Positions 31,290-47,755 of a stretch of 64,000 bases of DNA are shown piece by piece. Both the position numbers and the translations under genes were made by a program. The DNA is taken from assembly GCA_028583405.1 (NCBI GenBank), contig JAPTMU010000274.1:124001-188000 (forward strand). Direction: 5' to 3'. Position 1 is the first letter of the stretch; every line of letters starts with the position of its first letter. Source of the stretch: Pogonophryne albipinna (Eukaryota > Chordata > Actinopteri > Perciformes > Artedidraconidae). Under the pieces are notes generated by a model. The model was not told where the DNA came from and did no database searches. It saw only the letters and a program-made list of their open reading frames with translations.

Positions 31290-31490
31290 CCACCTTTTAG
31301 TTTTTTTGTTAGCAATCCAAAGGATGTATAAATGCAGTGAGCAACTGCTGTAAAGAATTTCAGCTGCAACATGGGACAGGAGTGCACCATTTAAGTTAAA
31401 TGAGAAATTAAATAATATCAAGCTTTGTAAATGTGAGATGCAAAATTATCAAACGGAAAATGTACAGTGCTATACAACTCGTTTTTTAGT

Positions 31491-31496
31491 AATAAA
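31491..31496 (+). terminator. rpusd3 polyadenylation signal
   Basis: AATAAA about 200 bp after the stop codon. The genes rpusd3 and qrich1 converge here, with 1.2 kb between their stop codons. Confidence 0.6.
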
Positions 31497-32498
31497 CAAA
31501 TGAAGCAGAACTGTATTACAACTATTTTTTTCAATGTAGTAAATCCAAATGTACACGTCATATCAAGAGAGGCATAGCCAGGCTGCTGTTGGTGTGACAA
31601 GTCATCTTTAAAAAAGGCCCACAAATAATCCATACTTCAAAAGTCAGAGTTGCATTTCCACTAACACAGCGCTAAATTACTTTCACTTTTGAATTGCTTG
31701 TCATGAGTTTGGATATAAGGATTATATTAAGCTAAAGAAATGTTTTTTCATCTGCATGTCCTGTTTAATAACCCACTATTCATACAGGAATAAATTGGCA
31801 AATATCCTTGATGGTTGTTTAAATCACTAGCTATGAACTGAGAAAAAAAAGTTTCTAATCTCCTGAACGACCACAATATAGCACTTTGACCTTGTATCTG
31901 AGGTTTGACTCACAAGCATAAGCTATGAAGTCTTTTTTGAAAACAGGCACACGTTTTTAAGCTCTGAACGTAACAATACAGGATTCAAAATGCAGTCAAT
32001 ATACAAAAACAGTTGTAAGAAGTGGTCCTGTATTCGTCCATTAATATGTATCATAGTGGGACTTTGAAGAAAACGCAAATGTGGTAAATAGTCGGCAAGG
32101 TTAAGTAGTAAAGGGTTTAATATCCTCATTGTTTTGATACTTTTACAGAAAAATGTACCCCCTCTGATGAGCTCAGAGGGCAGGAGGTCAAATAGGTCCA
32201 GCAGTGGTGAGACTAAATCCTCCCTTACTTGCCAGTTTAAAGGTTACAGAGGCAATGGCTTACAAAAGGTGGTCAAAGAATACAGTCCAACCCAGCAGTT
32301 GAAAACAGAAAATGTAAGAAAAAAAAGATTCATTCAAGATGAACTCCTTAGAGAGATAAAACAATTGTTGTACGATGTTTCAGAAGTTGTCTCATTTGAT
32401 TTGAGATGACGGGGCTTGAGGTTTATAGAGTCAGGATGGATACTGCATAGTCAACAATCAGTGACTGGAGTCCCATGAGTCCAGGGAGCCTTCTCAGC

Positions 32499-37005
<4,507 letters not shown>

Positions 37006-37014
37006 CCTCAAGAC

Positions 37015-40000
37015 CTAGAAAGAAAAAAAAACATAAAAAAAAAATGCTCTAGTCTAAAACAGCTCACTTTTACAATGTATAAGCACAGATATCGATAATG
37101 AATATTATTCCAATAAAGCATGGGCAGTGCAATAATACAAGCACAAAATAGTTAGCTTAATAATGTTATTTTAACCTCTACTTCTAAAAAAAGGGGGCGT
37201 TGAATTAAAATAGGAAGCACACGGTCCAAAGTGCATTTTCAATACAATGACTGCTAGTGCACTTTTTCTAGTAACTTAAATAGTACGTTCACAGATATAG
37301 CTCACAGCTAGGTCTAAACTGTTATAATATGAAAAACTATTTCAGATACATTTTAGAGCACCAACAGTACATATGCCTGCATTTTCGTCCAAACTGACTG
37401 ATAATAGTGTCTACGTTACAGCTAGTGGCTAACAAGTTAGCTTTACGATGTTAGCAAGCCACTGTTTTGTAGCATATGGATAGTTAGCTTGCAACCGCTA
37501 TTTGTATACAACATAATCGAATACCAATGTGAAATATACTGTAAATTGTGCGAACAGGTGACACATTTTGCTCGTAGCACAAGTTAACAAATATTAAAGC
37601 AACAGTACATTCATAGCAACGCTAGCTAACCATTGTGCTAAGGTTAGCTAGCTAGCTCGATGGCTCTGAATCCTGTCATGCTACCTTAAATAAAACGAAA
37701 TCCTCTCCTTTCCGCCAAGGCACGGTGTTTAAAACTAAAAAAGCCGATAACGTCTAACAGCTACCACCAGCACACCATTCACTTCGCAGCATAGTGTGTG
37801 TAGCGACGTTGTAATCCTGCAAACAATGCTGTGATTATAGATTGCGATACAAATGTAAGAGCAGCGGCAGCGAGGAGGCGAGGTCTGACGTCTGATGTCT
37901 GATGAGGTCCAGGCACGCCTCGGTGTAAAACTAGTTTCACAGCTCCAGGAAACCACACGATGTATGGATCCAACTTAATTCCAATTGGTGTTGCTACAAC
38001 ATTCACAACACAGCGACACATGCAAAAAGTTCCACTGTTTATCCAGTAAGATACAAAATGACGGAAGTATAGGCCCCGAAAACAACGCGATTGCTCTGCA
38101 AGGCGACGGCCTGCCGCGGTGTCATGTGAACAAGAAGAGTTTCCATCCTGAGAAAACACCATGCAGGCATGCACTGTAGGGCTATGTCACAAGCAGGTCA
38201 CAAGCTGCAAGGATGCTTGATCAGATTTCATAACTTGCCTGTTTCATAAAAAATGCCACACTTTAATATCTAGTTTTGATTAGGAGCCATACGATGCTAC
38301 CTTGCCAAACACCACTATTAATAATCACCCACCATATAATTGATATGATTACCTGTATTACATGACTATATTATTATCTGGCACTGAAAAGCAGAGAGGG
38401 TAAATAACTGAACTGAGAATATATAAAGTGAAAATACACACACACACACACCCCCCCCCCCCCCCACACACACACACACACACATACAGTGTATATATAC
38501 ACTTGTAAATATATGCAGTCAGATAGATAGATAGATAAATACTACATCCAAATTAAAGACCCTTATCATAAACTGTTCTCTTGAATAAATAGTAAAAATG
38601 TAAAAACTTCAGTTGTTAATTTGCCTCACAATTATCTCCTTGTCAAACTTGATTTCAGACCAACAGGGTCCATAGCAATAATAAAGAGACATGTGGCCTG
38701 AAATTCTGGAAAGAATATGGTAAATGTACCTTTTTTTGTCAGACTATCTCGTACAATCACTATATTTTTGACTGTGTACTACAGGAATTTGGTTTATTGT
38801 CATTCAAAATTGACTCATGGACTTATATGAGCTGACAACATTTATAAATACTTTCCAGGATTGTTCTGGTGATGTCTAGTAAACATTTGAATGCATGTAC
38901 CTTTAACAAAATGTAACTTCCCCAGTCTGCCTTAAAGAGCCAGGCATGTGCCGCTGAGGGCCTCCCCCAGTACTCTCCACAACAAACTGCCTCTCGCCCG
39001 TCTTAAGGTGGACCAGCAAAGATGCACTGTGAGCATAGGCTATGTCCTCTACACACTGGATAGGAAAGAGTTAATTCCCACACTCACTGCAGACTGCAGG
39101 GGCTCTGTAGTGGAAGTAGTGGTAGGGGTAATATACGTATGTAAATATTTGTTATATTAATTAAATAAAAAAGCTTTATAGTAATGCAAAAACACAATAA
39201 GATTAATCTAACTGGTGGTCATAAATAACAGTCTCTTATACATTTTACAATACAGTATGCATCTAGCCTCTAAATGTCATGATATGGGTTTTCATATCTA
39301 TCTCAAACTAATTAGCTAGTGAGTTTGCATGAAAGAAATCTAGAGTGCACATGTCTTGTTGGCCTCACATTATCACTTCATTCGACTTTGTGCTTCTTAA
39401 TGTAATCCCTTAGGGAAGGGATTTGCCTTTATTTAACTCTATAGAAAAGTAGCCAATTGAGCCTTGTTTGTTTCTAATAGTCAATTACCTATAAAAAGGT
39501 TCCTTTTTTTATATGTACTGAGAGGAATAATCTCCTGGAAGATTATTTCTTTTTAATTGGCCCCTGATATTTTTTTGTTTTGCAGGTGACATCAGCATGG
39601 GAGGCTGCCGAGTAGCCAGCCGTGGTGGAATAGGAATAAGACGTCATCTTGATGGCTGTGTGCATGTCTGTAAATCCAATGTGTTGAACGCTGAACGGGA
39701 TGCTATTTATGTACCTCAATACTAAAATCAGATGCTATGCTTGTAATGCAGCTATAAGAGGAGTGCTACCCTTGACGCACCACAGGGAAGAAGAGCAAAA
39801 TGAATCACAGGTCAGTTATCTGGTTTTATTGAGTTTTAGCAAATTGTCTTGGGTTTAGTTTATAGTAGCGATTGTTTTTGGTAAGAGATTGTTTTGGTAA
39901 TTATGTATTATGACAGGAGAATTGGTCAATCCTTCGCTTGCTTTAGAGAATCCACAAGAGCATTTTATGTCAAGCTTAGTTAATGCTTTTGTATTTGTTC

Positions 40001-40732
40001 TTGACAAAGTGCACTTTGACATTCTTAACACAAAGTCAGGAGAAAGGGCATTTCTTAACCTATGGTTAATAGTTTGAGCATTTTTAAATAGACAAACATA
40101 AATCAAGTTTGTTTATCATTTAATGTTCCCTGAGCTTGCATTTTTAAATAAGGTAATCTTTAAGAATTGTTTATAGCATTCTGAAAATGTTGTCATTATG
40201 TATAATATATATATATATATACCAACTATAGAGGTCACAGACTGGCTCATCCTGTTTGTGCCAAGCTGTGTTGTATTTTTGCTATAAAGAACACAATAAC
40301 CGGGCTGGCAATGAAAACCTTTCTGGGTCTGGAACCACACTAACTACATCACCAGCACTTACTCTTCACCACTCAGAGGCTCATGAGAGCTGACAAAGCT
40401 AATACTTAAATTACAGGAAACACTCCCTCCACTGCACACACACTTCAGAGAAAGCTCCCTGGGAAGGCAGCAACATTACAACTGAGGAAAAGTTAAAAGA
40501 TTATTCGTACATCAATAGTGAGTTAATCAATGGAAGTGAACATAGTTAATTGAAGTATAACTATATGTCATCCATTCCTAAATTATTTTCTTTAGGTTGA
40601 TATGATGATAAGAGATCACAATATACTGTCAGTTCTTAAAGATAGATCAAATGCAATATCTTTTAGCCACATAATAAAATGCACAATTAATTAAAACATA
40701 TATTTTTACAAATTGAATCCTCCTCAAAATAA
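37015..40732. other. Intergenic, qrich1 upstream and prrt upstream
   Basis: Contains GCTAGC-rich sequence (37620-37665) and a GC-richer patch near 37860-38110 that probably holds the qrich1 promoter. A CA/C-run microsatellite lies at 38439-38484. At 39586 a strong acceptor (ttttttgttttgcag) precedes gtgacatcagcatgggaggc, with a possible GTAAAT donor near 39671; this may be an upstream prrt exon. No further gene is recognised. Confidence 0.35.
38439..38484. repeat. (CA)n-(C)n-(CA)n microsatellite
   Basis: CA units, then about 16 C, then CA units again. Confidence 0.9.
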
Positions 40733-40813
40733 GACTCTCCTCTGCCTCTCCCTGCCTCTCATTTTAAGGTTTGGACAGCCCTGATCTCATCAAACAATGC
40801 ATCATCTTCCACA

Positions 40814-42136
40814 ATGAACCAGAACCTGTCGGGACCTGCAGGTCCATGTGCGCTTGGTTTGAGTCATTGTGTAGTTCTTGCAAACTCAAATGGTACCAAT
40901 CTGCTCTGGGATGACATGGGCTGCACACTGGCATTAGCCTGGGAATTTCATGTTTTTGGATCAGCCACCCTTTTCATATTGATGGCAGGCCTGGCAGTTT
41001 TGGGAGTGGCTGGTGCATGCACTCGTCCTCGTCCCCTCTGTGAAGCCCTTATTTTGGCCAATAGTCTCCTGATGCTAGGTGGTACTCTGCGTGGTGCCGT
41101 TTTACTCCTCGATCCTTATGGCACTCGTGGTATCCTGCCCCGTGCAACTCTGACTGCACTTCATAATGTTCCTCTGCTGATCCTCCTGTGGGCGCAGGTG
41201 TTCATTGCTCTGGTCACTTTTAAAGGATTGAAATGGGGTTTTTTCCCGCTTAAGCTGCAGCACCCGTGGGTGGTTGGATTACTGGCGTTATCACACTGTA
41301 CCCCATTAATTGCAGCAGACCTTTTTTGTTACACACTATGCCCCACTCTCCCTCTGTTGCTGCAGACTATTTCCCTCTGCTTGGGCCTGTTTTTCTGCAT
41401 GGGAATCCTCATCATGTCTTTCTATAGTCTGCACCCCAGTCTCAGGTCGCCTGTACCCCGGTGCGTTTCCTCACAGAGGACTGAGAAACGTGCAAAGCGA
41501 GTTACGGCAGTGTGCGCCTTCTTCGGGTTTCTCTGCTGCAGCCTTCACATGTATGGTCTCCTCTGGCTTTATGGACTCCTGGGGAACTGGAGATACTTTG
41601 GCTGGGGCTGGTGGCTCAGTCAGTTTTGGGCAAGAATACTTGAGTTAGCTTGGGGATTTTTTTTGCTTGTCCTGGGATCTTGGATCTTTTGGACATCTTC
41701 TAGGGGTCATTCGGAGCAGGGCAGGAGTGAAGTGGCTAAAGCGTTCGAGAAGACCAGCTGGTGCGGTAGGATCTTGGCCAGAATATGGAGAGGACCACTT
41801 AAAAAATCTGAAAAAAATTGGGAAGATCTGAAGCCAAGTAACTGGGCAAAATATGATGTGTCTAGAGCATGTTTCATCAACAACTTAACATGTCCGTATG
41901 ACGATCAACCGTCTAACATTATACCAGAATACAACCCTGAACCTGTAAGCAAAAGCAGCTCTGACTCTCAAGCTGCATTACTTTGGCAAAAAGTTGGCGA
42001 GTGTGAATGTATTATTTCACTGGTAGAATTAGACATTTGGCCTCCATCTCCCATTAACCTCAGGTGCAGCATTGACAATGCCCTTTACCATAGGCAGCTT
42101 GTACCAGGTCTGTTTACACCTCCACCTCCCCCTTAG
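40814..42136 (+). CDS. prrt3: Proline-rich transmembrane protein 3/4-like
   Basis: A 440-codon frame gives a seven-span membrane protein of the PRRT3/PRRT4 type, whose molecular role is poorly known. Two N-glycosylation sequons (NLS, NGT) precede the first span. Hydrophobic spans lie at about residues 45-68, 75-98, 112-135, 149-174, 179-206, 229-258 and 272-293. LLDPYGTRGILPRATL between spans 2 and 3 is the block that suggested the family. The tail carries SPINLRCSIDNALYHRQLVPG and a PPPPP run, then TAG. The frame is open upstream to 40733, with an acceptor-like tctcattttaag at 40757-40768, so a 5' exon may add residues; the long Pro-rich ectodomain of mammals is not seen. prrt3 is preferred to prrt4 only because the neighbours are human chr3 genes. 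Confidence 0.65.
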   Translation: MNQNLSGPAGPCALGLSHCVVLANSNGTNLLWDDMGCTLALAWEFHVFGSATLFILMAGLAVLGVAGACTRPRPLCEALILANSLLMLGGTLRGAVLLLDPYGTRGILPRATLTALHNVPLLILLWAQVFIALVTFKGLKWGFFPLKLQHPWVVGLLALSHCTPLIAADLFCYTLCPTLPLLLQTISLCLGLFFCMGILIMSFYSLHPSLRSPVPRCVSSQRTEKRAKRVTAVCAFFGFLCCSLHMYGLLWLYGLLGNWRYFGWGWWLSQFWARILELAWGFFLLVLGSWIFWTSSRGHSEQGRSEVAKAFEKTSWCGRILARIWRGPLKKSEKNWEDLKPSNWAKYDVSRACFINNLTCPYDDQPSNIIPEYNPEPVSKSSSDSQAALLWQKVGECECIISLVELDIWPPSPINLRCSIDNALYHRQLVPGLFTPPPPP

Positions 42137-42382
42137 ACACATACTATGTGCAAGGACACCACTGAGGAAACTTATGGTACAGCAATATTCCCTCCATCTT
42201 ATTCTGGCCATGGCTGGACGTTGGATACAGCATCTCTATCTGCATCTGTGGAAGGTATTGTCGCTAAAGAAACGTTACAGTCAGTCAGTGTTACCACAGA
42301 TTATAATCGTAGTGTTAGGTCTCCAGCTGCTGCAGTGATGCATCTGGATGACTGGTCTGAAGAAGATGTCACAGACCTCTAA
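42137..42382 (+). other. In-frame extension after prrt stop codon
   Basis: The same frame continues 81 codons after the single TAG (42134-42136) to a TAA, ending HLDDWSEEDVTDL. Its acidic tail and composition look like real C-terminus. A pyrimidine tract followed by TTAG (42116-42136) makes the stop also a good splice acceptor, so the segment could be a 3' exon. Confidence 0.5.
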
Positions 42383-43551
42383 ACTGTTTCTAAGTTCAAG
42401 AGACCCACTCATACTATCTATCATCTAGCCTTCATGAAAAGGTACAATCACATGTGGAGAGAGCTTCCGCAGGACATGCCCTCATCCAAGCAAGAACTGA
42501 TTTCCTTATGTGTTATATTCATTTTCATTTGACTCCCATTGACTCTTCTAAATACATATTTACTTGTTGTAGCAGAATTGTATTCACATGTGAAGAGCAT
42601 GGACATTTTCCCCAGGGTATATAGTTAGCATTTCAGGATTTATCGATGTTTATATTCTTTGTCTCTGTATGCCAGTGTTATTTTTGTATGAAGAATAGAA
42701 ATTCCTACCATCTGAGTTGACACCGCTCTCTTGTTGTTGTAACCTCACTGGTTAAAAGCCATGTTGTTTAGGCTCATCTTTGATAATATGTGAAAGCTGC
42801 ATTATTTTCAACTTCAAAAATGAATATGATTGCATTTGTTGGTGTTAAAAAAGTTTCAATGAATGACTTTGATAAAGTCCATGTGCAAAAGTTGCATTAA
42901 ACCGAGAACTGTCGTTAGAAATTGTTTATGTGTAGCAAAGTTTGTAAACCACATATGCAATTATATTGTTCCAATGTTTGTTCTGCACAGTATACTAACA
43001 GTAGTTTACTCATTCATCAATTTGATTGAATTGTGGCTTTGAACAAATCTATTTGACTTCCTTTTTAGTTGAATCTGTTGTTGCGATCATCAATGCACTT
43101 CTTAAATTCTTTTTAAATCTACATAGTTTAACTATTTAAACAGGTTCAGGCAGATTATGTCCAACCACTGCATTTTCATGGAGCCCTAACGACAACGGCC
43201 TAACCCTGCTGTGATACCAGCACCATCTGTTTTACCCCCTGTGATGATGGTGAATCTTTGTGGTGCAGTATTACAGCTTTTAGTAAAAGTTAAGGGTTAG
43301 TGAATGAACATATTCACTAACCCTTGGCTTAAAAACGGCTCTAGTTTTTTTCTAATCTGTTATTAAAGCTGTTGCAGTGTCTGACCTTTGGAAGTCCCTC
43401 ATCAAACTGTAGCTGTTAAACGTTTAGTTTGAAGGGCTTTCTGGAGGACTGACCTCACTGCTGTACAACAAAGGCTTGTGCACTGAGCTCAAAGTATAGT
43501 GAGCCCTCTTGTGGTTAAAAACTGAAGCTGAAGTGTACACATGCCCTTGAT
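42383..43551. other. prrt 3' flank
   Basis: AT-rich sequence without coding signal, probably 3'UTR in its first part. An inverted pair gttagtgaatgaacatattc / gaatatgttcattcactaac-like is present near 43296-43323. Confidence 0.3.
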
Positions 43552-44068
43552 CAGAGGTCGGAAGTAACTAAGTACATTTACTCAAGTACTGTACTTAAGT
43601 AACATGTTGAGACACTTGTACTTACTTGAGTATTTCCATATTATGCTACTTTCTACTTCTTATCCACTAATTCAGAGGTAAATGGTGTACTTTTACTTGA
43701 CTACATTTCTTTTATACCTTTAGTTACTTTGCAGATTTGGATTAATGATGAGAAACATAATCAACACCTAAATAAGACTTTAGTTGCACCTTGAGTAAAT
43801 CCACAAGCTACCCTGCCTGCAGTAAACAAAGCCATTACAACTAGCTGCACCTTTACCAGCTTTGATAACACTTGCATCAATAATTATAATCACAACTTAT
43901 GATATTTATTATTCTGAAATGGACCAATTTGCGTAATAAGTACTTTTACGTATTATCTTACTTTTGTGCTTTAACTTGAGTGACTTTTACTTGGAACTAG
44001 TATACTAGTATTCCTGCACTCTGGTACTGTTACTTAAGTACAACATCTGAGTACTTCTCACACCTCTG
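43552..44068. mobile_element. AAGTACTT-rich hAT-like MITE, copy A
   Basis: Begins cagaggtcggaagtaactaa and ends cacctctg. The interior is full of agtactt / aagtact motifs in both directions (tttactcaagtactgtactt ... gagtacttct). It belongs to the same family as the copies at 45.5, 49.2 and 50.3 kb. Confidence 0.8.
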
Positions 44069-44296
44069 CTCAAAGGGACATTTAGCAACCAGGAGAAGGG
44101 TAACAATTAGTAAACTTATAAAACTAATTCAAATGAACTCAAAACAACTTCAGAAAGGGACCTAACATCAATACATAGACATAGAATAACACATAAGCTG
44201 AAGTACATACAGTAGTTCAACAATATTACCTTATATGGCACCTTTGGAATTCTAGAGAAAGTATTCTGCTCCGGAACTCCGGAATGTTCCCGACAC

Positions 44297-45286
44297 ATGA
44301 ACATGGAACTCTGCTGGATCTCCATACCAACGGAGGCCTCTCTGCTGTTCATTTCACACAAACGTACTGGAGAGAGAGCATTAGAAAACATACAGAGACA
44401 AAAAGTTCAAATTGTGAACGCTAACATGTCTTCTAGACAACACCTCATTGCTGAGATGGAGCTTGTCCATACTTTATCTAAACTGACCCCAGAGGAGAGA
44501 AAGGTGGAGGTCAGAAGGCAAATGTATGTGGAGCTCAAAGCAGTGGAGATGGAGCGCAGACAAAGAGCTGCTCTTGAGACCCTGGTAAAAAGCAAGAGGG
44601 ACGGAGAAGAGACTCAAAAAGTGACAGAAAGTCTCCAGAAAGTAAACATGGAGAAAGACAGGAGGAGGCAGGAGGCCCCAAAGGAAAGACGGCAGAACCA
44701 GTTGAAGCAAGAGAGGCTTCAGTGGCAACAGGTGATGCTGAAGGAAGTCAAAAGCCCATCTCACAATGTCCTCGCTCTGAATGAAGAGCAGGAGAAGAGA
44801 CGAGAGGAGGCTGACATCCTGACCCCCGACCTGAAGTCACCTGAGAGAAAGAAGAAAACTCTCCACAACAACTGGGTTGCAGAGAAAGAAATGCACAATA
44901 GGCTTGTCGTTGATGATGCCACCTATCTCCTCTTTGCTGCCAAACCAAACACAAAGTATTACGGTATGTTGGGGGGTTATTTTCCAATACTCCACACGCC
45001 TGTGTGTCATATCCCTCTACTGTGGCCTTGTATTACATTTTGTATTAACATGCAAGTTCTTTTATCTTAAGGAAAAACAGCTGAGGTCAGAGAGAGCCTG
45101 CAGTCCATGCAGAAAGACAGACTCTCAGTTGGACACTGGCTTGGAAAGTACCAGCAGAACCGCGAGAAGAAGCGGGAGAAACGCCGGCTGAAAGCAGAGG
45201 CTCAACACGAAGAATACCTCGCCTCCAAGAGCCATGGCCCCCAGCAATCCCTGCTGAATGAACTGTTGGACTGGTACGTCTGCTAA
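44297..45286 (+). CDS. Unidentified two-exon coiled-coil protein
   Basis: Exons 44297-44963 and 45072-45286 join in frame (TAC G|GTATGT ... TTAAG|GA) to give about 293 aa. The alternative start at 44426 (MSSRQHLIAEMEL) would give 250 aa and may be better, because the first 43 residues lack the composition of the rest. The protein is rich in Lys, Glu, Arg and Gln with a long heptad-like helix (EERKVEVRRQMYVELKAVEM, then RRQNQLKQERLQWQQVMLKE). A short conserved-looking region follows (LVVDDATYLLFAAK), then a basic helix and the C-terminus SLLNELLDWYVC. No signal peptide or membrane span. The composition suits a centrosome/cilium-type coiled-coil protein, but I do not recognise a family and assign no function. 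Confidence 0.6.
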
Positions 45287-45479
45287 AAACAGCAGCTTTA
45301 AATCCAGATCTCACAGATTTCATTTGATTGTTATTTACCTTGTTTCTTTATTGTTTTTATTGTATTTTCTTAAGTATAAAAGTGTTACATTCAGTGTGAC
45401 ATAAAACATCAAGTTGTTACGTCTACTCTCTTGCATAAATGTTGGTTAAGATGTGTGGAAATATATACTGATGTACTGT

Positions 45480-45952
45480 GGTGGTAGGAACAAAGAACAT
45501 TTGTTGTAGTACTTTGAGGTACTTTACTTGAGTATTTAAATGTTATGCTACTTACTGTACTTCAACTCCACTACAATTCAAAGGTCAATATTGTACTTTT
45601 ACTCTGTTACATTTATGTAGTACCTTACTTTGCAGGTAGAGCTTAATGATAAACAATAAGATCAACACATAAAGAAACTTTAGATACACCTGGATTGATT
45701 TCACACTCTACACACCAGTAAATAAAGTAATTTAAATTAGTTGTAGTTTTACCAGCTTGATAAACACAACAATACATCAATAATTATAACCAAAACAAAT
45801 AATATATATGATTCTGAAATGGGGCCATCTGCATAATGAGTACTTTTACTTGAGTAACATTTTAACTGCAGAACTTTTACTTTAAATAGAATATTCCTAC
45901 ACTCTGGCACTTCTACTTTTACTTCTAGATCTGAGTACTTCTTCCCACTCGG
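45480..45952. mobile_element. AAGTACTT-rich MITE, copy B
   Basis: gtggtaggaacaaagaacat to gtacttcttcccactcg, with the same internal motifs as copy A (tactttacttgagtatttaa, gagtacttttacttgagtaa). The ends are decayed. Confidence 0.7.
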
Positions 45953-46353
45953 CTCTTGATGTAGTCAGATGGTTTGCTGGTTTCCTTGCAGAATGAGAAG
46001 TATTTAATCTCTTTTCTGTTGGCGGATGTTGGGCTCTGAGTCACATGCCCACCAATAAGGACATCAAGCATACTACAGCAACAATAGGCCTCCTAGTGAT
46101 AGTGCTATGTCCTGCAGTTTCCTCAGTTTCCTCAGTACCCCCAGTTCCAATGTTTTCTCCATTATATATATATATATATTTTATTACCGGTGTCTCCTGG
46201 GCCCACAATTACGCCACATAGTCCCGACTCTTCCACAGGTAGAGTGGCAGCATCGCCACAACATCCAAAGCTTCCCTCAGGTACTCCACAGTGGTTATTT
46301 CCTTCCCCCCCCCACAATTCCCAATGGTACCTGGAATTTTTCACCCAACAACC

Positions 46354-46383
46354 CCTCCTCCTCCTCCTCCTCCTCCTCCTCCT
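46354..46383. repeat. (CTC)n trinucleotide repeat
   Basis: About ten CTC units. A (TA)n run lies nearby at 46164-46179. The interval 45953-47700 shows no gene. Confidence 0.9.
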
Positions 46384-47728
46384 GCTAGCAAAGAGGCTTT
46401 TGTAACCACATCTGCCTAACAATTAAACTTGAGGGGAGCTCTTGTGTTCCCCTAGTTTCCAACAGCAGTGTACTGCCATTACTAAAACTTGTGCTGCCCT
46501 TCAAGGTCAAACTCAAACTCTTCACCACCTGTAATCTAGCTATCCAATCCATATTGTGCTTTTCAGACCTACCAGATTTTTAAGTTCTATCCTCATCCTA
46601 AGTATCTTTTTCAAAGACAACATTACTCAAACCGCCGCTCCTGTTACAACTATAGTGAAGATGCCAGACCAAAACCTGCAGCTAAAAAGCCATTATAGCC
46701 CACGCCCTTATTTGGCAACATAGTACGTTTCTCAACAGGTTCCTATTCCAGTATTTCCTGATCCTCCTGCAAACCAAACTCCATCTGATCAGCATGAATG
46801 TCAGCCGTATATATAACGTGCCATGCCTTTATTATATCCAATCCCTTCGCTTCAAAGTAAACAATCAGCTGCAAGAATCTGAAATGTTCTGCTGGCAGTG
46901 AAACAGGATCTTCACCGACTCTCTTTCATGTAATTTGGTCAATTGAACAGGTTTGGCGAGCCAAAATCAGACGGTCTAAGCTATGTTTCTTGCTTTGCAT
47001 TTGGCAAGAGATTCAAAATGTAAATTTTTTGAAGAAAAATAAAAAGCAAGGTTTGCTGCAGATATGTTTTTTTGATGTTGTTATGGGTAGAGACCTTCAA
47101 GGCCAAAGATTCTAGTAAAGTTCATCATTATAATTTCTGTTTCTGTCCTTTCATTTCTGAGCATGCAGGTTGTTATTAGGTCTGAAATGAATGAATGTTT
47201 TAATTTCTGAAAATTATTTTCTTTATTAGTTGTCACAAAATGTCAGACAAAAGGAAATAATGATGAATACCAATCACCATCCATTTCATGAAAAAAAACC
47301 TTAATAGATTTATTCTTCAAACAGACATCTCAGAGTAAATATTAACTATTCACATGCAATGTTTTTGAAGATACATACCTAGCCACATTCAACTCAACTT
47401 AAGAAAATCACTTCAAAGATGGGGTTGAATAAGGAAATGTAGCTTTATGAACAAACTATCCTTAATAGGATACATACAAGGTTACCATTGTACAGGAACG
47501 TTTATGAACACATTAGATATTACTGATAATATCTTCACACCTACTACAATTCTCAGTCAAAATGTTACACAATAAGTCCAACAATTGAACAGATGAATGA
47601 TACTTTTCTTGTTTAGTCTTGCAGAAAGTGCATTTGTTATCAACAACTGAAAAAGGAGAACTACATGCATATTTGTTTTTCTCTGTGTATGTTTATCACG
47701 GTGTGGCTGTCTGTCTGCTCAGCTGTTC

Positions 47729-47755
47729 TGACGTCGTGCACGCTATTTGACGTCA
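47729..47755 (+). promoter_or_regulatory. Paired CRE sites, candidate tmcc1 promoter
   Basis: A full CRE TGACGTCA at 47748-47755 and a half-changed TGACGTCG at 47729-47736, 19 bp apart, sit in a locally GC-richer stretch (47700-48070). The next plus-strand gene is tmcc1, so I infer its distal promoter with long 5'UTR introns. No transcription start is defined. Confidence 0.4.

Noticed and set aside
46107..46422. Open frames over the CTC repeat on both strands
   Set aside because: They are produced by the (CTC)n microsatellite.
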